Below, piece by piece: positions 40,296 through 50,300 of a stretch of DNA of 64,000 nt; position 1 is the first letter of the stretch, and each line of letters opens with the position of its first letter. Source of the DNA: Allopusillimonas sp008369125 (GTDB lineage Bacteria > Pseudomonadota > Gammaproteobacteria > Burkholderiales > Burkholderiaceae_B); the NCBI RefSeq assembly GCF_008369125.1, contig NZ_VOAY01000004.1, positions 186,001-250,000 on the forward strand. Direction: 5' to 3'. The position numbers were made by a program, and so were the translations under genes. Below the pieces are notes generated by a model that saw nothing but the letters and a program-made list of their open reading frames with translations, had not been told where the DNA came from and did no database searches.

Positions 40296-41198
40296 ATGGA
40301 TTTCAGGCAGCTCAATTACTTTGTCGCCGTCGCCCAAGAGCTCAGCTTCAGCAGAGCTGCCGAGCGGCTGCATATCAGTCAGCCCCCTCTGAGCCAGCAA
40401 ATCAAACTGCTCGAGGAAGACCTGGGCGTCCAGTTATTCGACCGTACAAGACGTTCAGTCAAACTTACCGTCGCGGGAGAATTATTTCTGGAGAGGTCAA
40501 CAGCAATCCTGGAGCAGTTTGCTGAGGCTCGTGAGCAGTGCACACTAACACTGGATGGGCGGGCAGGAAAATTGCGTATCGCGTTCACCGCGTCTGTACC
40601 AATTTTCGAACAGTTCCCACGTTTGATTCAATGTTTTCGTAAGGCCTACCCCGCCGTGGAAATGGACCTGCTGCATCTGTCCACTGGGGAACAATTACAG
40701 GCGCTTGACGCAGCGCAGATCGATATCGGGTTTCTCAGGCCTTCACTAAACTTTCGCGCACCTCCAGCAATTTTGGTAGAACCGCTCTGGAATGATGAGT
40801 TGATGCTGGCGATGGCCAGCGACCATAATTTTTCGGATCCCACGCTGGAAATTCGCATGGTCGACCTTGCCCATGAAGACTTCATTCTGTTCCCGCAAGC
40901 GCTAGGCTGCGGTCTATTCGACCACATCACAACGCTTACGACACTGGCGGGATATTCACCGCGCATTGTGCAGCAGGTGCGTGAAAACAGCACGACGCTC
41001 GCGCTGGTGGCTGCAGGCCTGGGCATTTCGATCGTGCCCAGCACATACACTGCGTCCAGGCCGCCAGGTGTTATTTTCCGAAAAATTCATAATGCCAAAA
41101 CAGAGTCTGGCATCGTGCTGGCAACAGCCAGAAACGTCTCAACCCCCGCGCTCGAGCGATTCCTCAGCCACGTCCAACAGTTTCAATCGCAACGGTAG
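40296..41198 (+). CDS. LysR family transcriptional regulator, likely of the gal genes
   Basis: A 300-residue LysR-type regulator. The N-terminal helix-turn-helix covers about 1-60: MDFRQLNYFVAVAQELSFSRAAERLHISQPPLSQQIKLLEEDLG. The C-terminal effector domain (about 90-295) has GKLRIAFTASVPIFEQFPRL and LVAAGLGISIVPSTY. Divergent placement from the Bug-galB-galC genes with a 106-bp shared region is the classic LysR layout, so control of those genes by an aromatic or its ring-cleavage product is inferred. The operator was not pinned down. Confidence 0.92.
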   Translation: MDFRQLNYFVAVAQELSFSRAAERLHISQPPLSQQIKLLEEDLGVQLFDRTRRSVKLTVAGELFLERSTAILEQFAEAREQCTLTLDGRAGKLRIAFTASVPIFEQFPRLIQCFRKAYPAVEMDLLHLSTGEQLQALDAAQIDIGFLRPSLNFRAPPAILVEPLWNDELMLAMASDHNFSDPTLEIRMVDLAHEDFILFPQALGCGLFDHITTLTTLAGYSPRIVQQVRENSTTLALVAAGLGISIVPSTYTASRPPGVIFRKIHNAKTESGIVLATARNVSTPALERFLSHVQQFQSQR

Positions 41199-41240
41199 GC
41201 AATTTAGCAACACACCACAGTGGGGCTAACGATAAACAAA

Positions 41241-41275
41241 AACACCCCGCCCGGGAAAGCTCCCGTCGGGGTGTT
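41241..41275 (-). terminator. Terminator of the small lipoprotein gene
   Basis: On the minus strand AACACCCCG and CGGGGTGTT pair with an inner CGGGA../..TCCCG stem, followed by TTTTGTTT. It lies 60 bp after the lipoprotein stop. Confidence 0.8.
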
Positions 41276-41334
41276 CAACTATTAACGCATTGCCGACTTT
41301 ACAACCTGAACAGTCGTACAGACGGCTGCTGTGA

Positions 41335-41562
41335 TCAGCGGTGTTTGCCTACCTGATCACCGATGACGCCACCAATAGCAGCACCACCTACTGTACCCAG
41401 TACGCCACCGCCCGTTATAACCGCTCCGGCAACACCGCCCAAACCTGCACCCGTGACAGTGCTTTTCTGACGATGGCTCATGGAATCCCATGAAGAGCAG
41501 CCAGCCATAGCGACGGCGAGTATGCCTGTTGCGCTCAGCTTGGCAAGAGTGGTGAATGTCAT
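41335..41562 (-). CDS. Small lipoprotein with glycine-zipper (OsmB/SlyB-like)
   Basis: A 75-residue protein with a lipoprotein signal: hydrophobic GILAVAMAGC with lipobox Cys22. The mature part has SSWDSMSHRQKSTVTGAG then a glycine-zipper run alternating Gly and hydrophobic residues (about 38-70, GGVAGAVITGGGVLG...IGGVIGDQVG). The arrangement resembles OsmB and the glycine-zipper 2TM family, outer-membrane lipoproteins linked to envelope stress. It stands alone with its own terminator. The exact role is unknown. Confidence 0.82.
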   Translation of the reverse strand: MTFTTLAKLSATGILAVAMAGCSSWDSMSHRQKSTVTGAGLGGVAGAVITGGGVLGTVGGAAIGGVIGDQVGKHR

Positions 41563-41676
41563 CTAATACCTCCAATTGCTACGATGATGCTTTTACATTA
41601 CTCGATGTTTCTCGCATCTCGCAAACTAAAGGTTGATACGCTTGTGAGCGTACGCAACAGTTGTTTCAGACACCAC

Positions 41677-42219
41677 TCACCCGGCTTTGATCAATGCAAG
41701 TACCTCACGAAAACGGGGGTGTTCAGGGGTATCCACCCATTCAAACATGGCCATTTCGGCCGTAACTTGTTCAAGACCATGCTGATTCCAGCGGGTGCAA
41801 GCCATGGCATGGTCAGCGTTACGCCGCGAACCCGCGCAGTCAGCCACCAGCACAGGCGAGAAACCCTGCCGGGCCAGGCCCAGGCCGGTTTGTAACACGC
41901 ACACATGGGCCTCAGTGCCAATTAACAACACGCGCGGACGGCGTCGTGGAAACTCGGCAAGAAAATGCTTCTCGCGCGTGCCATCAAAATGAGTCTTATG
42001 AATGACATGATCCACGTGCGCCTGCAACAGGGGGCTGGTGGGCCCGATTTTCTGGGCGTAATGCTCGGTGGCAATAACCGGCACATTTAGCAATTTTGCC
42101 GCCTGCGCAAGACGCTCGGCACGCTCTACCAAAGGCTGATGATCAGGAATTGCCGGGAGCAGGCCCGTCTGCATATCAACAATTAGCAACACAGAGTTAT
42201 GGGTACTGAGAATAGGCAT
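41677..42219 (-). CDS. Isochorismatase-family hydrolase (YcaC-like)
   Basis: A 180-residue cysteine hydrolase of the isochorismatase/nicotinamidase superfamily. The expected triad is visible: Asp15 in LLIVDMQTG, Lys75 in VIHKTHFDG and Cys107 in GTEAHVCVLQT. The sequence lacks the metal ligands of true nicotinamidase and fits the YcaC-like group whose substrates are mostly unknown. It lies between the small lipoprotein gene and ettA on the same strand but is not tightly linked to either (114 and about 200 bp). Confidence 0.87.
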   Translation of the reverse strand: MPILSTHNSVLLIVDMQTGLLPAIPDHQPLVERAERLAQAAKLLNVPVIATEHYAQKIGPTSPLLQAHVDHVIHKTHFDGTREKHFLAEFPRRRPRVLLIGTEAHVCVLQTGLGLARQGFSPVLVADCAGSRRNADHAMACTRWNQHGLEQVTAEMAMFEWVDTPEHPRFREVLALIKAG

Positions 42220-42324
42220 GTGTCGACTCCTTGCAGTCGCTCAGGGCTGAGCGCGCTGCCCGTGTAATACACCGCAGGGGGCGGGCGCACCTTAATGGCT
42301 GTCTGGTCTGCTAGCGAACTTATG

Positions 42325-42353
42325 AGGCAAGCGGCGGCGTGTGCCGCTTGCCT
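42325..42353. terminator. Strong 11-bp hairpin after ettA
   Basis: AGGCAAGCGGC, a 7-base loop and its exact complement, 65 bp beyond the ettA stop. No U-run follows on the minus strand, so a terminator role is only likely. It adjoins the 8-bp repeats. Confidence 0.5.
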
Positions 42354-42354
42354 C

Positions 42355-42386
42355 TACTGCATTACTGCATTACTGCATTACTGCTT
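42355..42386. repeat. 8-bp tandem repeat TACTGCAT
   Basis: Three exact TACTGCAT units followed by TACTGCTT; the next 32 bp look like further decayed octamers (CATAGCTT, TACAGCTT, TGCTGTCT, TGCTGCGT). Confidence 0.8.
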
Positions 42387-42417
42387 CATAGCTTTACAGC
42401 TTTGCTGTCTTGCTGCG

Positions 42418-44091
42418 TTACTTAAGCGCCTTGTAGCGCAGGCGACGGGGTTTGGCCCCCTCTTCGCCAAGGCGACGCTTTTTGTCTTCTTCGTACTCTT
42501 GGTAGTTACCATCGAAGAAAACGACCTCAGAATCACCTTCAAAGGCCAGTATATGCGTGGCAATGCGATCCAGAAACCATCTGTCGTGGCTGATAACCAT
42601 GACACAACCGGCAAACTCAAGCAGAGCATCTTCAAGTGCCCTTAACGTTTCAACGTCAAGATCGTTGGAAGGTTCGTCAAGCAACAGCAGATTGCCGCCG
42701 GTAATCAATGTTTTGGCCAGATGCAGACGCCCACGCTCACCCCCCGACAGCTTGCCCACAACTTTGTTCTGGTCGCCGCCTTTGAAGTTGAAGCGACCCA
42801 GGTAGGCACGCGATGGCATTTCGAAACGGCCAACCGTCAGCAGATCAGCACCATCGGCAATGGTTTCAAACACGGTTTTGTCGTCAGGCAACGAGTCGCG
42901 CGACTGATCGACAAACGCAACCTTAACCGTCTGGCCGATTTTTACCGTGCCGGAGTCAGGCTGCTCTTGGCCGGCAATCATGCGAAACAGCGTTGATTTA
43001 CCGGCGCCGTTAGGGCCGATAATGCCGACAATGGCGCCCGGTGGCACCTTGAAGCTAAGGTTGTCTATAAGCAGACGGTCGCCATAGCCCTTGCTGACGT
43101 TCTCAAACTCGACCACCTCATTACCCAACCGCTCGGCCACCGGAATGAAAATTTCCTGGGTTTCGTTGCGTTTCTGGTATTCGTGTGATGAAAGCTCTTC
43201 GAACCGCGACAGGCGCGCCTTGGCCTTGGCCTGACGACCCTTGGGGTTTTGTCGCACCCACTCAAGTTCTTTCTGGATCGTGCGCTGGCGTGCGGATTCA
43301 GACGCTTCTTCTTGCTTGAGGCGGTCATCTTTCTGTTCGAGCCAGGACGTGTAATTGCCCTTCCAGGGAATGCCGTGGCCGCGGTCAAGTTCGAGTATCC
43401 ATTCAGCGGCGTTATCGAGAAAATACCGATCGTGAGTAACCGCAACCACAGTGCCAGGAAACTTGCGCAAGAACACTTCAAGCCACTCTACGCTTTCGGC
43501 ATCAAGGTGGTTGGTGGGTTCGTCGAGCAGAAGCATGTCAGGCTTGGAGAGCAGCAGGCGGCAAAGCGCCACGCGCCGTTTTTCGCCTCCTGACAGCTTG
43601 CCTACAATGGCGTCCCAAGGCGCAAGTCGCAATGCGTCGGCAGCAATTTCCATCTGATGCTCGATATCGTCAGCGCCACTGGAGGCCGCCGCCGCAATAA
43701 CTGCCTCAAGATCAGCCTGCTCGGCAGCAAGCTTGTCAAAATCAGCATCGGGATCGGCATAGGCGGCATACACCTCATCAAGGCGCTTGCGGGCGCTGAA
43801 CAGCTCGCCCAGACCTTCTTCGACCGACTGACGCACCGTGTGCTCGGGATTGAGCTGCGGCTCCTGGGGCAGATAGCCGATCTTGAGGCCCGCCATAGGA
43901 ATAGCCTCGCCCTCGATCTCTGTGTCTACACCCGCCATAATCTTGAGCAGCGTCGATTTACCCGAGCCGTTAAGGCCGAGCACGCCGATTTTGGCGCCCG
44001 GGAAAAACGACAGTGAAATGTCGCGCAGAATATGCCGCTTTGGGGGCACAATTTTGCCGACGCGATTCATCGTATATACGTATTGAGCCAT
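42418..44091 (-). CDS. ettA: Energy-dependent translational throttle protein EttA (ABC-F)
   Basis: A cytoplasmic ABC-F protein of 557 residues that binds the ribosomal E site and gates the first elongation cycle according to ATP/ADP. It has two ABC modules. Walker A: GLNGSGKST (39-47) and GPNGAGKST (about 356-364). Signature: LSGGEKRRVAL and LSGGERGRLHLAK. Walker B: LLLDEPTNHLD and LLLDEPSNDLD. The YVYTMNRVGKIVPPKR start and the arm/linker region between the modules are EttA-specific. Translation from ATG 44091 (MAQYVY) is preferred to a codon two residues earlier. Confidence 0.95.
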   Translation of the reverse strand: MAQYVYTMNRVGKIVPPKRHILRDISLSFFPGAKIGVLGLNGSGKSTLLKIMAGVDTEIEGEAIPMAGLKIGYLPQEPQLNPEHTVRQSVEEGLGELFSARKRLDEVYAAYADPDADFDKLAAEQADLEAVIAAAASSGADDIEHQMEIAADALRLAPWDAIVGKLSGGEKRRVALCRLLLSKPDMLLLDEPTNHLDAESVEWLEVFLRKFPGTVVAVTHDRYFLDNAAEWILELDRGHGIPWKGNYTSWLEQKDDRLKQEEASESARQRTIQKELEWVRQNPKGRQAKAKARLSRFEELSSHEYQKRNETQEIFIPVAERLGNEVVEFENVSKGYGDRLLIDNLSFKVPPGAIVGIIGPNGAGKSTLFRMIAGQEQPDSGTVKIGQTVKVAFVDQSRDSLPDDKTVFETIADGADLLTVGRFEMPSRAYLGRFNFKGGDQNKVVGKLSGGERGRLHLAKTLITGGNLLLLDEPSNDLDVETLRALEDALLEFAGCVMVISHDRWFLDRIATHILAFEGDSEVVFFDGNYQEYEEDKKRRLGEEGAKPRRLRYKALK

Positions 44092-44226
44092 GACCACCGG
44101 AAAAGAAGTAAAGCGTTGAAATGAAAGGCTTGATTGTAGGCGTTATCAGTGGTCACCGCGCTAGAGCAGGCGACCATGCACTAAAATAGCCGATTGTTAA
44201 CCTTCGGGCCATCCGGGCACGCAATC

Positions 44227-44757
44227 ATGACCGACAGCCAGCTTCCTCCGCTTGTATTTACCTCTGACGAACTCGACCTGCTCGGCAACACTGCCGACGC
44301 GCTCTCCGCCTACATGGGCAAACCCGTGCTGGCCGAACTTATGGACGCAGAAGAAACCGGCTTCGAATGGGTAATCTTCGCCGTGCCGCTAGACATCGAA
44401 GAAGACCCAGAAGACATTACCGTAGTGCAAATTGGGGGCAAAGGCGCCCGTTTGCTTGGCAACAAGGGCGGCATGGATATCGAAGACGGTGATGTCTACG
44501 ATTGCGAGTGTCTGTGGGCCATACAGCTTTCAGATCTTGACCCGGTCCGCTTCATCAAAGTCGACCAGTCGGGCGAGGAAGTCGCCTGGACAGACACGCT
44601 GGCCGAGATTTTGCCCTTTGTCGTTCAGGACGAAGGCCTGCTGCCCGATGACGATGATGATGACGAACAAGATGATGCCGACGACGACACCGGGCCTGAT
44701 GACGGCACAGAAGGGGCTGGCCCCTTTGACCCCTACCGCCCGCGCACGCTGCATTAA
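44227..44757 (+). CDS. Acidic protein of unknown function
   Basis: A 176-residue protein with no recognised domain. The first 130 residues look folded (LPPLVFTSDELDLLGNTADALSAYM, VLAELMDAEETGFEWVIFAVPL, KGARLLGNKGGMDI, CECLWAIQLSDL). The end is an extreme acidic tail (about 138-165, runs of Asp and Glu), followed by Gly/Pro and PYRPRTLH. The ATG at 44227 is chosen over 44194, whose extra 11 residues are not conserved in appearance. It is a single gene, 136 bp from the divergent ettA. The acidic tail could mimic nucleic acid or bind metal; that is speculation. Confidence 0.7.
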   Translation: MTDSQLPPLVFTSDELDLLGNTADALSAYMGKPVLAELMDAEETGFEWVIFAVPLDIEEDPEDITVVQIGGKGARLLGNKGGMDIEDGDVYDCECLWAIQLSDLDPVRFIKVDQSGEEVAWTDTLAEILPFVVQDEGLLPDDDDDDEQDDADDDTGPDDGTEGAGPFDPYRPRTLH

Positions 44758-44853
44758 CGCTAAACGCCTCTGCCCCGACGCGATTGCCCTCACGCCCGGG
44801 CGTATGGCCTGCGCCAACGCCCGTTCATGTTGATTACAGGCCCTAAGATTGGA

Positions 44854-45534
44854 TCAGTCAAAGTCGATCAAGGCATCCAGCCAACCGCGCAAGGCATTTG
44901 AAACGCGCACAGCCCGGGCCTCGATCAGCATCTGGCGGGGCACGAGCGCTTCACGCACTATGCCTTGGTCAAGTAACGCCTGGCGCATCACGCCCGGCAA
45001 CAGGCCTGCAGAGATGGGCGGCGTTAACCAAACGCCCGCATCATCCTGCACATAGAGGTTGCTGCGGCTGCCTTCGCAAACCTGCCCCTGCTCAGTGCAA
45101 TACACCACATCAAAGTACTCAGCGTGCGCTGAAAGCCAGGTTTGTGCGGGCTCGTACCAATGACGGCGTGTGGTTTTGTGCACCAGCCAGAACGCATCGG
45201 CCAAAAGCGGCTCAGGCGCCAGCTTCAGTTTTACGGGCTCTGGGGTGGGCGGCAAGACCGTACTTTCCAGCGAACACCTGCCGCGATTATTGAGCAGCAG
45301 GCGCAGACGAAACGTGCCGTGTGCATCTACATCTGCCAAAGCCTGCTGTATGGCCTGTGTAATCTGTTGGCCATGCCAGGGGTAACCCAATGCCTGGGCT
45401 GAGGCTTGCAGCCGGCGCATATGGCCTGCCAGCAGTTCGATTCTGTGGCCCGGCTCAACACGCATGGTTTCGATCAACTGCACTTGGGCGTCGTCTGAGC
45501 CATGCCTGGTGGCTATTTTTGTGATCGCTGTCAT
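44854..45534 (-). CDS. pabC: Aminodeoxychorismate lyase-type class IV PLP protein
   Basis: A 226-residue fold-type IV PLP enzyme, expected to convert 4-amino-4-deoxychorismate to p-aminobenzoate and pyruvate for folate. Features: LIETMRVEPGHRIELLAGHMRRLQASAQALGYP at the start, an HKTTRRHWYE stretch holding the likely PLP lysine, YFDVVYCTEQGQVCEGSRSNLYV (the E..xSNLF-type motif) and LLPGVMRQALL. The start overlaps the pabB stop by 4 bp, so it is the third gene of uvrA-pabB-pabC. The function is assigned from that context. Confidence 0.87.
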   Translation of the reverse strand: MTAITKIATRHGSDDAQVQLIETMRVEPGHRIELLAGHMRRLQASAQALGYPWHGQQITQAIQQALADVDAHGTFRLRLLLNNRGRCSLESTVLPPTPEPVKLKLAPEPLLADAFWLVHKTTRRHWYEPAQTWLSAHAEYFDVVYCTEQGQVCEGSRSNLYVQDDAGVWLTPPISAGLLPGVMRQALLDQGIVREALVPRQMLIEARAVRVSNALRGWLDALIDFD

Positions 45535-47306
45535 GATTGACGCTTTGCGTCGGCCCGACTTTCAAAAGACCACTGTGATGATCGCGAAGACATACCCACC
45601 TCTGACGGCCTTTGCGTGCCACTTACGGTACTTGGTGGCTGCTCTGCAATGGGCACTTCATCAACAAACCCAGGCGGCGATCCCAAAATACGGGCCTTCC
45701 AAAGGCATTCCTGCCACTCCAGCTCAGGTTCGGAGTCATAGACGATACCCCCTCCAACCCCAAACACCCCATGAAAACGCGGCGCGGCGAAATGATGCAC
45801 ACCGCCCAATGACACGTTTTGCGCCGCACGATGGTCTGACTGACTGCCGGGCACTTCTGCGTAATGGCCTTGGCTTGTCTGTCGATCAGGCACTTCTGCA
45901 TTATGACTTTGGCTTGCCTGTCGATCAGGCAATTCTGCGTTTTGGTCTTGGTCTGCCTGACTGCCAGGTACGTCTGCGCTGTGGCTTTGGTTTGCACGGC
46001 TTTTTGTATGGTCTGACAAGCCAGCCTGCCCGTCTTCCGGCGCGTCGCCTTGCATGGTAATGGTGCGTATGGCAACGTTAAGCGAACAGTCACCGTTGGG
46101 CGCCAACCAGCCTATGCTGCCGCAATAAATACCGCGCTCTGCCATCTCGCGTTCGCGTATTTTTTTCATGGCGGCAATTTTGGGTGCGCCAGTGATTGAA
46201 CCGCATGGAAACAGTGCCCGCAACAAGGTCTCTAGCGAAGCATCGGGCGCCTGCGCCGTCACCGTTGACGTCAGTGTCCAGACCGAAGGGTATTGCTCGA
46301 GTGTGAACAAAGCGTCAACCTTAACCGTGCCCGGTGTGGCCACGCGGCCCAGGTCATTACGCAACAGATCGACAATCATCAAGTTCTCGGCCCGGTTCTT
46401 CTCGCTGTGCAGCAGTTGCTGACCAGACTGATGATCTTGTTCTGGGTCGGCAAAACGCGGGGCGGTGCCCTTCATGGGCCGCACCGTGAGGGTTGATCCG
46501 CTGCGTGCAAAAAACAGCTCGGGGGAAAACGACAACAGGGTACGCCCCTCATCTTCAACATAGGCGGCATGCGCGCAGGGATGACGACTGGCAATCTCGC
46601 GGTACAGCGTCTGTGGCGACAGGCAGGTTTCAATGGCAATAGGAAACGTGTAGTTGGCCTGATAGATCTCACCGCGGGCGATACTGCCCCGCAACGCCTC
46701 GATATGGTCAAGATAACGGCTTCGCGGCATTAACGCCGTCGCTGACAGCAGCGACGCCTGCATGTGCGCTGCAGGCAGCGCAGCCGCCGGAGCTAAAGGC
46801 TGAGCTACAGTGTTAGCTGTGGGCTGAGCTGTAACCTGATCCGCAGCCTCTGCAGTGGCCTTTTCAGTAGCCATTACATTAGCCTCTGCTGCTGCCCCTG
46901 CAGTGGCCTGAGCAGATGCCGCGAGCCGCGTATGTATACCCGCTGTCTTTAGCGCGCCAGAGCCTGCCCTGGCATGTTCAGGCATGCTGTTGGCAATCGC
47001 TGCCGAACCAAGCCCCTGCCATACTGGAACAGGTTCGGCTTCCTGGTACACCAATGCCGTCAGCCTGGGCTTGTTGCTGACCCCAGACAAGGGGTCGCCA
47101 GCCACGCCACACATGCTGCCGGGCTCCAGCCACTCACCCAGTTCATAGTCAAGCAATAGCGCGACCCAACAGCCACGTGCCTGCGCATCGGCAATATCGC
47201 GAAATGCGGCATCAAGCCCCGACGCCGACGTAACTGCAATGCGATGGCTAAATTGCTTTAGCTCGAGCGCCTTACCCTCAAGGCGATTTTCAAAGCGGCA
47301 CAGCAT
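45531..47306 (-). CDS. pabB: Aminodeoxychorismate synthase component I with two low-complexity insertions
   Basis: Makes 4-amino-4-deoxychorismate from chorismate for folate. The 591-residue product has an N-terminal part (1-95), the chorismate-binding core with YQANYTFPI, PMKGTAPR (catalytic Lys, about 279), EKNRAENLMIVDLLRNDLGR, CGSITGAPK and the C-terminal FGVGGGIVYDSEPELEWQECLWKA. It is longer than usual (about 450-470) because of two insertions. One is Ala/Thr-rich (about 100-187); the other is made of four 13-residue repeats (about 442-495) encoded by 39-bp units. A Ser/Pro-rich tail follows 545. Its ATG overlaps the uvrA stop by 17 bp, and pabC overlaps its stop. Confidence 0.92.
   Translation of the reverse strand: MLCRFENRLEGKALELKQFSHRIAVTSASGLDAAFRDIADAQARGCWVALLLDYELGEWLEPGSMCGVAGDPLSGVSNKPRLTALVYQEAEPVPVWQGLGSAAIANSMPEHARAGSGALKTAGIHTRLAASAQATAGAAAEANVMATEKATAEAADQVTAQPTANTVAQPLAPAAALPAAHMQASLLSATALMPRSRYLDHIEALRGSIARGEIYQANYTFPIAIETCLSPQTLYREIASRHPCAHAAYVEDEGRTLLSFSPELFFARSGSTLTVRPMKGTAPRFADPEQDHQSGQQLLHSEKNRAENLMIVDLLRNDLGRVATPGTVKVDALFTLEQYPSVWTLTSTVTAQAPDASLETLLRALFPCGSITGAPKIAAMKKIREREMAERGIYCGSIGWLAPNGDCSLNVAIRTITMQGDAPEDGQAGLSDHTKSRANQSHSADVPGSQADQDQNAELPDRQASQSHNAEVPDRQTSQGHYAEVPGSQSDHRAAQNVSLGGVHHFAAPRFHGVFGVGGGIVYDSEPELEWQECLWKARILGSPPGFVDEVPIAEQPPSTVSGTQRPSEVGMSSRSSQWSFESRADAKRQS
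45841..45996. repeat. Four 39-bp tandem repeats inside pabB
   Basis: Units at 45841-45879, 45880-45918, 45919-45957 and 45958-45996, diverged but in register. They encode 13-residue repeats of the type AEVPDRQTSQGH and keep the pabB frame because 39 is a multiple of 3. Confidence 0.88.
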
Positions 47307-50300
47307 CTGGCTTTACCTCGTTCGCCTGCTGGCCGGCTTTAAGAAACCGGACCAGTGCCTCGCCCGTATGTGATACCGGGCTTCGGGCAATAACATCCTC
47401 GGGGGTACCCTGCACAACCAGGTGGCCACCGCCTGTGCCGCCTTCAGGGCCCAAATCGACCACCCAATCGGCCTCGGCAATAATGTCAAGATTGTGCTCA
47501 ATAACCACTACGGTGTTGCCGGCCTCGACCAAACGGTGCAGTACGTTGATCAACTTTTCGACATCGGCGCCAGAGAGCCCAACCGTAGGTTCATCCAGCA
47601 CGTACAAGGTGTGCGGCAGGCGCGACGCGCGCCCGGTCTTGACCACCCCTTCATCCATGCGCGCTTTGGCCAGCTCTGTGACCAGCTTGATGCGCTGCGC
47701 CTCACCCCCCGATAGAGTGGGCGAAGGCTGGCCCAGTGTCAGATACCCCAAGCCTACATCTTGCATCAGCTGCAAAATACGTGAAATTCTTGAATGGGCA
47801 CTGAAAAAGCCGACGGCTTCATCCACTTCCATTTTAAGCACTTCGCCCGCGCTTTTTTCACGCCATGTAACGTTAAGCGTGTCGCGGCTAAAGCGTTCAC
47901 CGTGGCATGCATCGCACAGCACTTTGACGTCGGGCAGAAAACTCATTTCTATGGTGCGCATGCCCTGTCCTTCACACACCGGGCAACGGCCATCGCCCGT
48001 GTTAAAGGAAAAGCGCGTCGCCGACCAGCCTCGCACGCGCGCTTCACGCGTACCGGCAAAGAGCTTGCGCACATCATCCCAAAAGCCGACATAGGTGGCA
48101 GGACAAGAGCGGGGCGTTTTGCCGATGGGTGTCTGGTCGACCTCTAGCACACGATCAACCTGCTCCCAGCCTTTAACCTCAACGCATCCCTTCCAGACAG
48201 GCACCTTACGTTGCGACACTGCCAACGCAATATTGTCGAGCAATACTTCACGCGCCAGCGTAGATTTGCCCGAGCCTGAAACGCCTGTGATAACACTGAG
48301 ACGACCAACCGGGATACGTGCGTTGACGTTATGCAGATTATGCATATGAGCACCCAGCACTTCGATAACCGGGGTTTCCTTGTCGACAGTGCGTCGGCCA
48401 TTCATGGGGTGCTGCAATGGATGTTTCAGAAAGCGGCCGGTCACTGACGCCGGGTTGTCCATAAGATCTTGCGCTGTACCCTGCGCTACCACCATGCCGC
48501 CACGCACACCGGCACCCGGGCCTATATCAATAATGTGGGAGGCTCGCCGTATGGTGTCTTCATCGTGCTCAACCACCACCAGCGTATTGCCATTACGCTC
48601 GAGCGTAGCCAGCGCGTTCAGAAGAATTTGGTTGTCACGCGCATGCAGACCGATGGTTGGCTCGTCCAGCACGTAACACACGCCCTGAAGATTGGAACCC
48701 AACTGTGCCGCCAGGCGGATTCGTTGCGCCTCACCGCCCGACAGCGTGGGTGCGGCGCGGTCCAGCGCCAGATAGCCCAAGCCAACTTCTTGCATGAAAT
48801 TAAGTCGCCCCTGCACCTCGGTCAGAATATCGCGGGCAATTTCGGCCTCGCGACCACGCGCCACCAGGCCGGTAAAGAAAGACTGTGCATCAGAGACAGG
48901 CATGGATGCCAGCTGGGCTATAGAGCGGTCACGCCATAAAAAGGCCCGCGAAACCGGATTGAGGCGCTCGCCGTGACAGGCCCGGCACGGCTCAGTCTGC
49001 CCTTCATAACCGGCATTCCACGCACTTTCTTCACCCGTCTGTTCCTCATCAAACCCTGAAAGCTGCAGCCCTGTACCGAAACAGCTCGTGCACCAACCAT
49101 GTTTGGAGTTGTATGAAAACATGCGTGGATCAGGCTCAGGAAAGCTTGTGCCACAACACGGACACGCACGCTTGACTGAAAACTGGTGATACTGCGCTGA
49201 TACGCCCAGGCCTGCTTCACGGCGTAGCTCCAGCGATAAAGTGTGATTGTCAGTAAGGTCAACCAGTATGCCCATGGTGCCATGCCCGTGCTCAAGCGCA
49301 CTGCGAATCGCCGTGCGCAGGCCTAGTTCGTCATTTGAGTCGACCAGCAGATCGGCTACAGGAAGCTCTATCGTATGTTCTTTATAACGATCAAGACGGG
49401 GCCATGGCGCGACGGCAATAAACTCACCATCAACGCGCAAATGGGTATAACCCTTGCCTGCGGCCCATTTGGCCAGATCGGTGTAATACCCTTTACGGGC
49501 AACCACCAACGGCGCGAGCACACCAATATGCCTGCCTTTATAATCGCGCATAATCTGCGCCACGATTTGTTCCGGCTTTTGCGGTTCGACAGGAACATGG
49601 CAGGTAGGACACATCTGGGTGCCCAGTTTTACATAAAGCAGACGCAGAAAATGGTGGATTTCTGTCATGGTGGCCACCGTTGACTTGCGCCCACCACGAC
49701 TGGTGCGCTGCTCAATGGCCACCGTAGGCGGAATACCGTAAATGGCGTCAACATCAGGCTTGCCTGCTGGCTGCACAATGGCCCGCGCATAGGCGTTTAA
49801 TGATTCAAGATAACGGCGCTGCCCTTCGTTAAACAAAATATCAAAGGCCAGCGTCGACTTACCCGAGCCTGAAACACCTGTAATGACGGTAAAGGTGTCA
49901 CGCGGAATGCTGACGTTAATGCCTTTCAGATTGTGCTCACGCGCATTGAGAATATCTATGCTGTGGTTGTCGCGACGACGCCCCAGCGCGGTTTGCAGTG
50001 GGGTGCCTGCTTCGGCCCCATACTGGCGCTCAGGCTCGGCAAGCAGACGCGCCGCCTGCGAACGGTCTTCATACACAATGGCTGAGGTGTAATCAGCAAG
50101 CGCCTGGCCGGTATGCGACGCGGCATTGGCGGCCAGGTCGTCTGGCGTACCTACGCCCACCACTTCGCCCCCGGCGTCACCCCCCTCAGGCCCCAGATCT
50201 ATGAGCCAGTCAGCCGCACGGATGACATCCAGATTATGCTCAATGATCAACAATGAATGCCCGGCGGCTAGCAGCTTGCGGAAAGCCTGCATCAGCTTTG

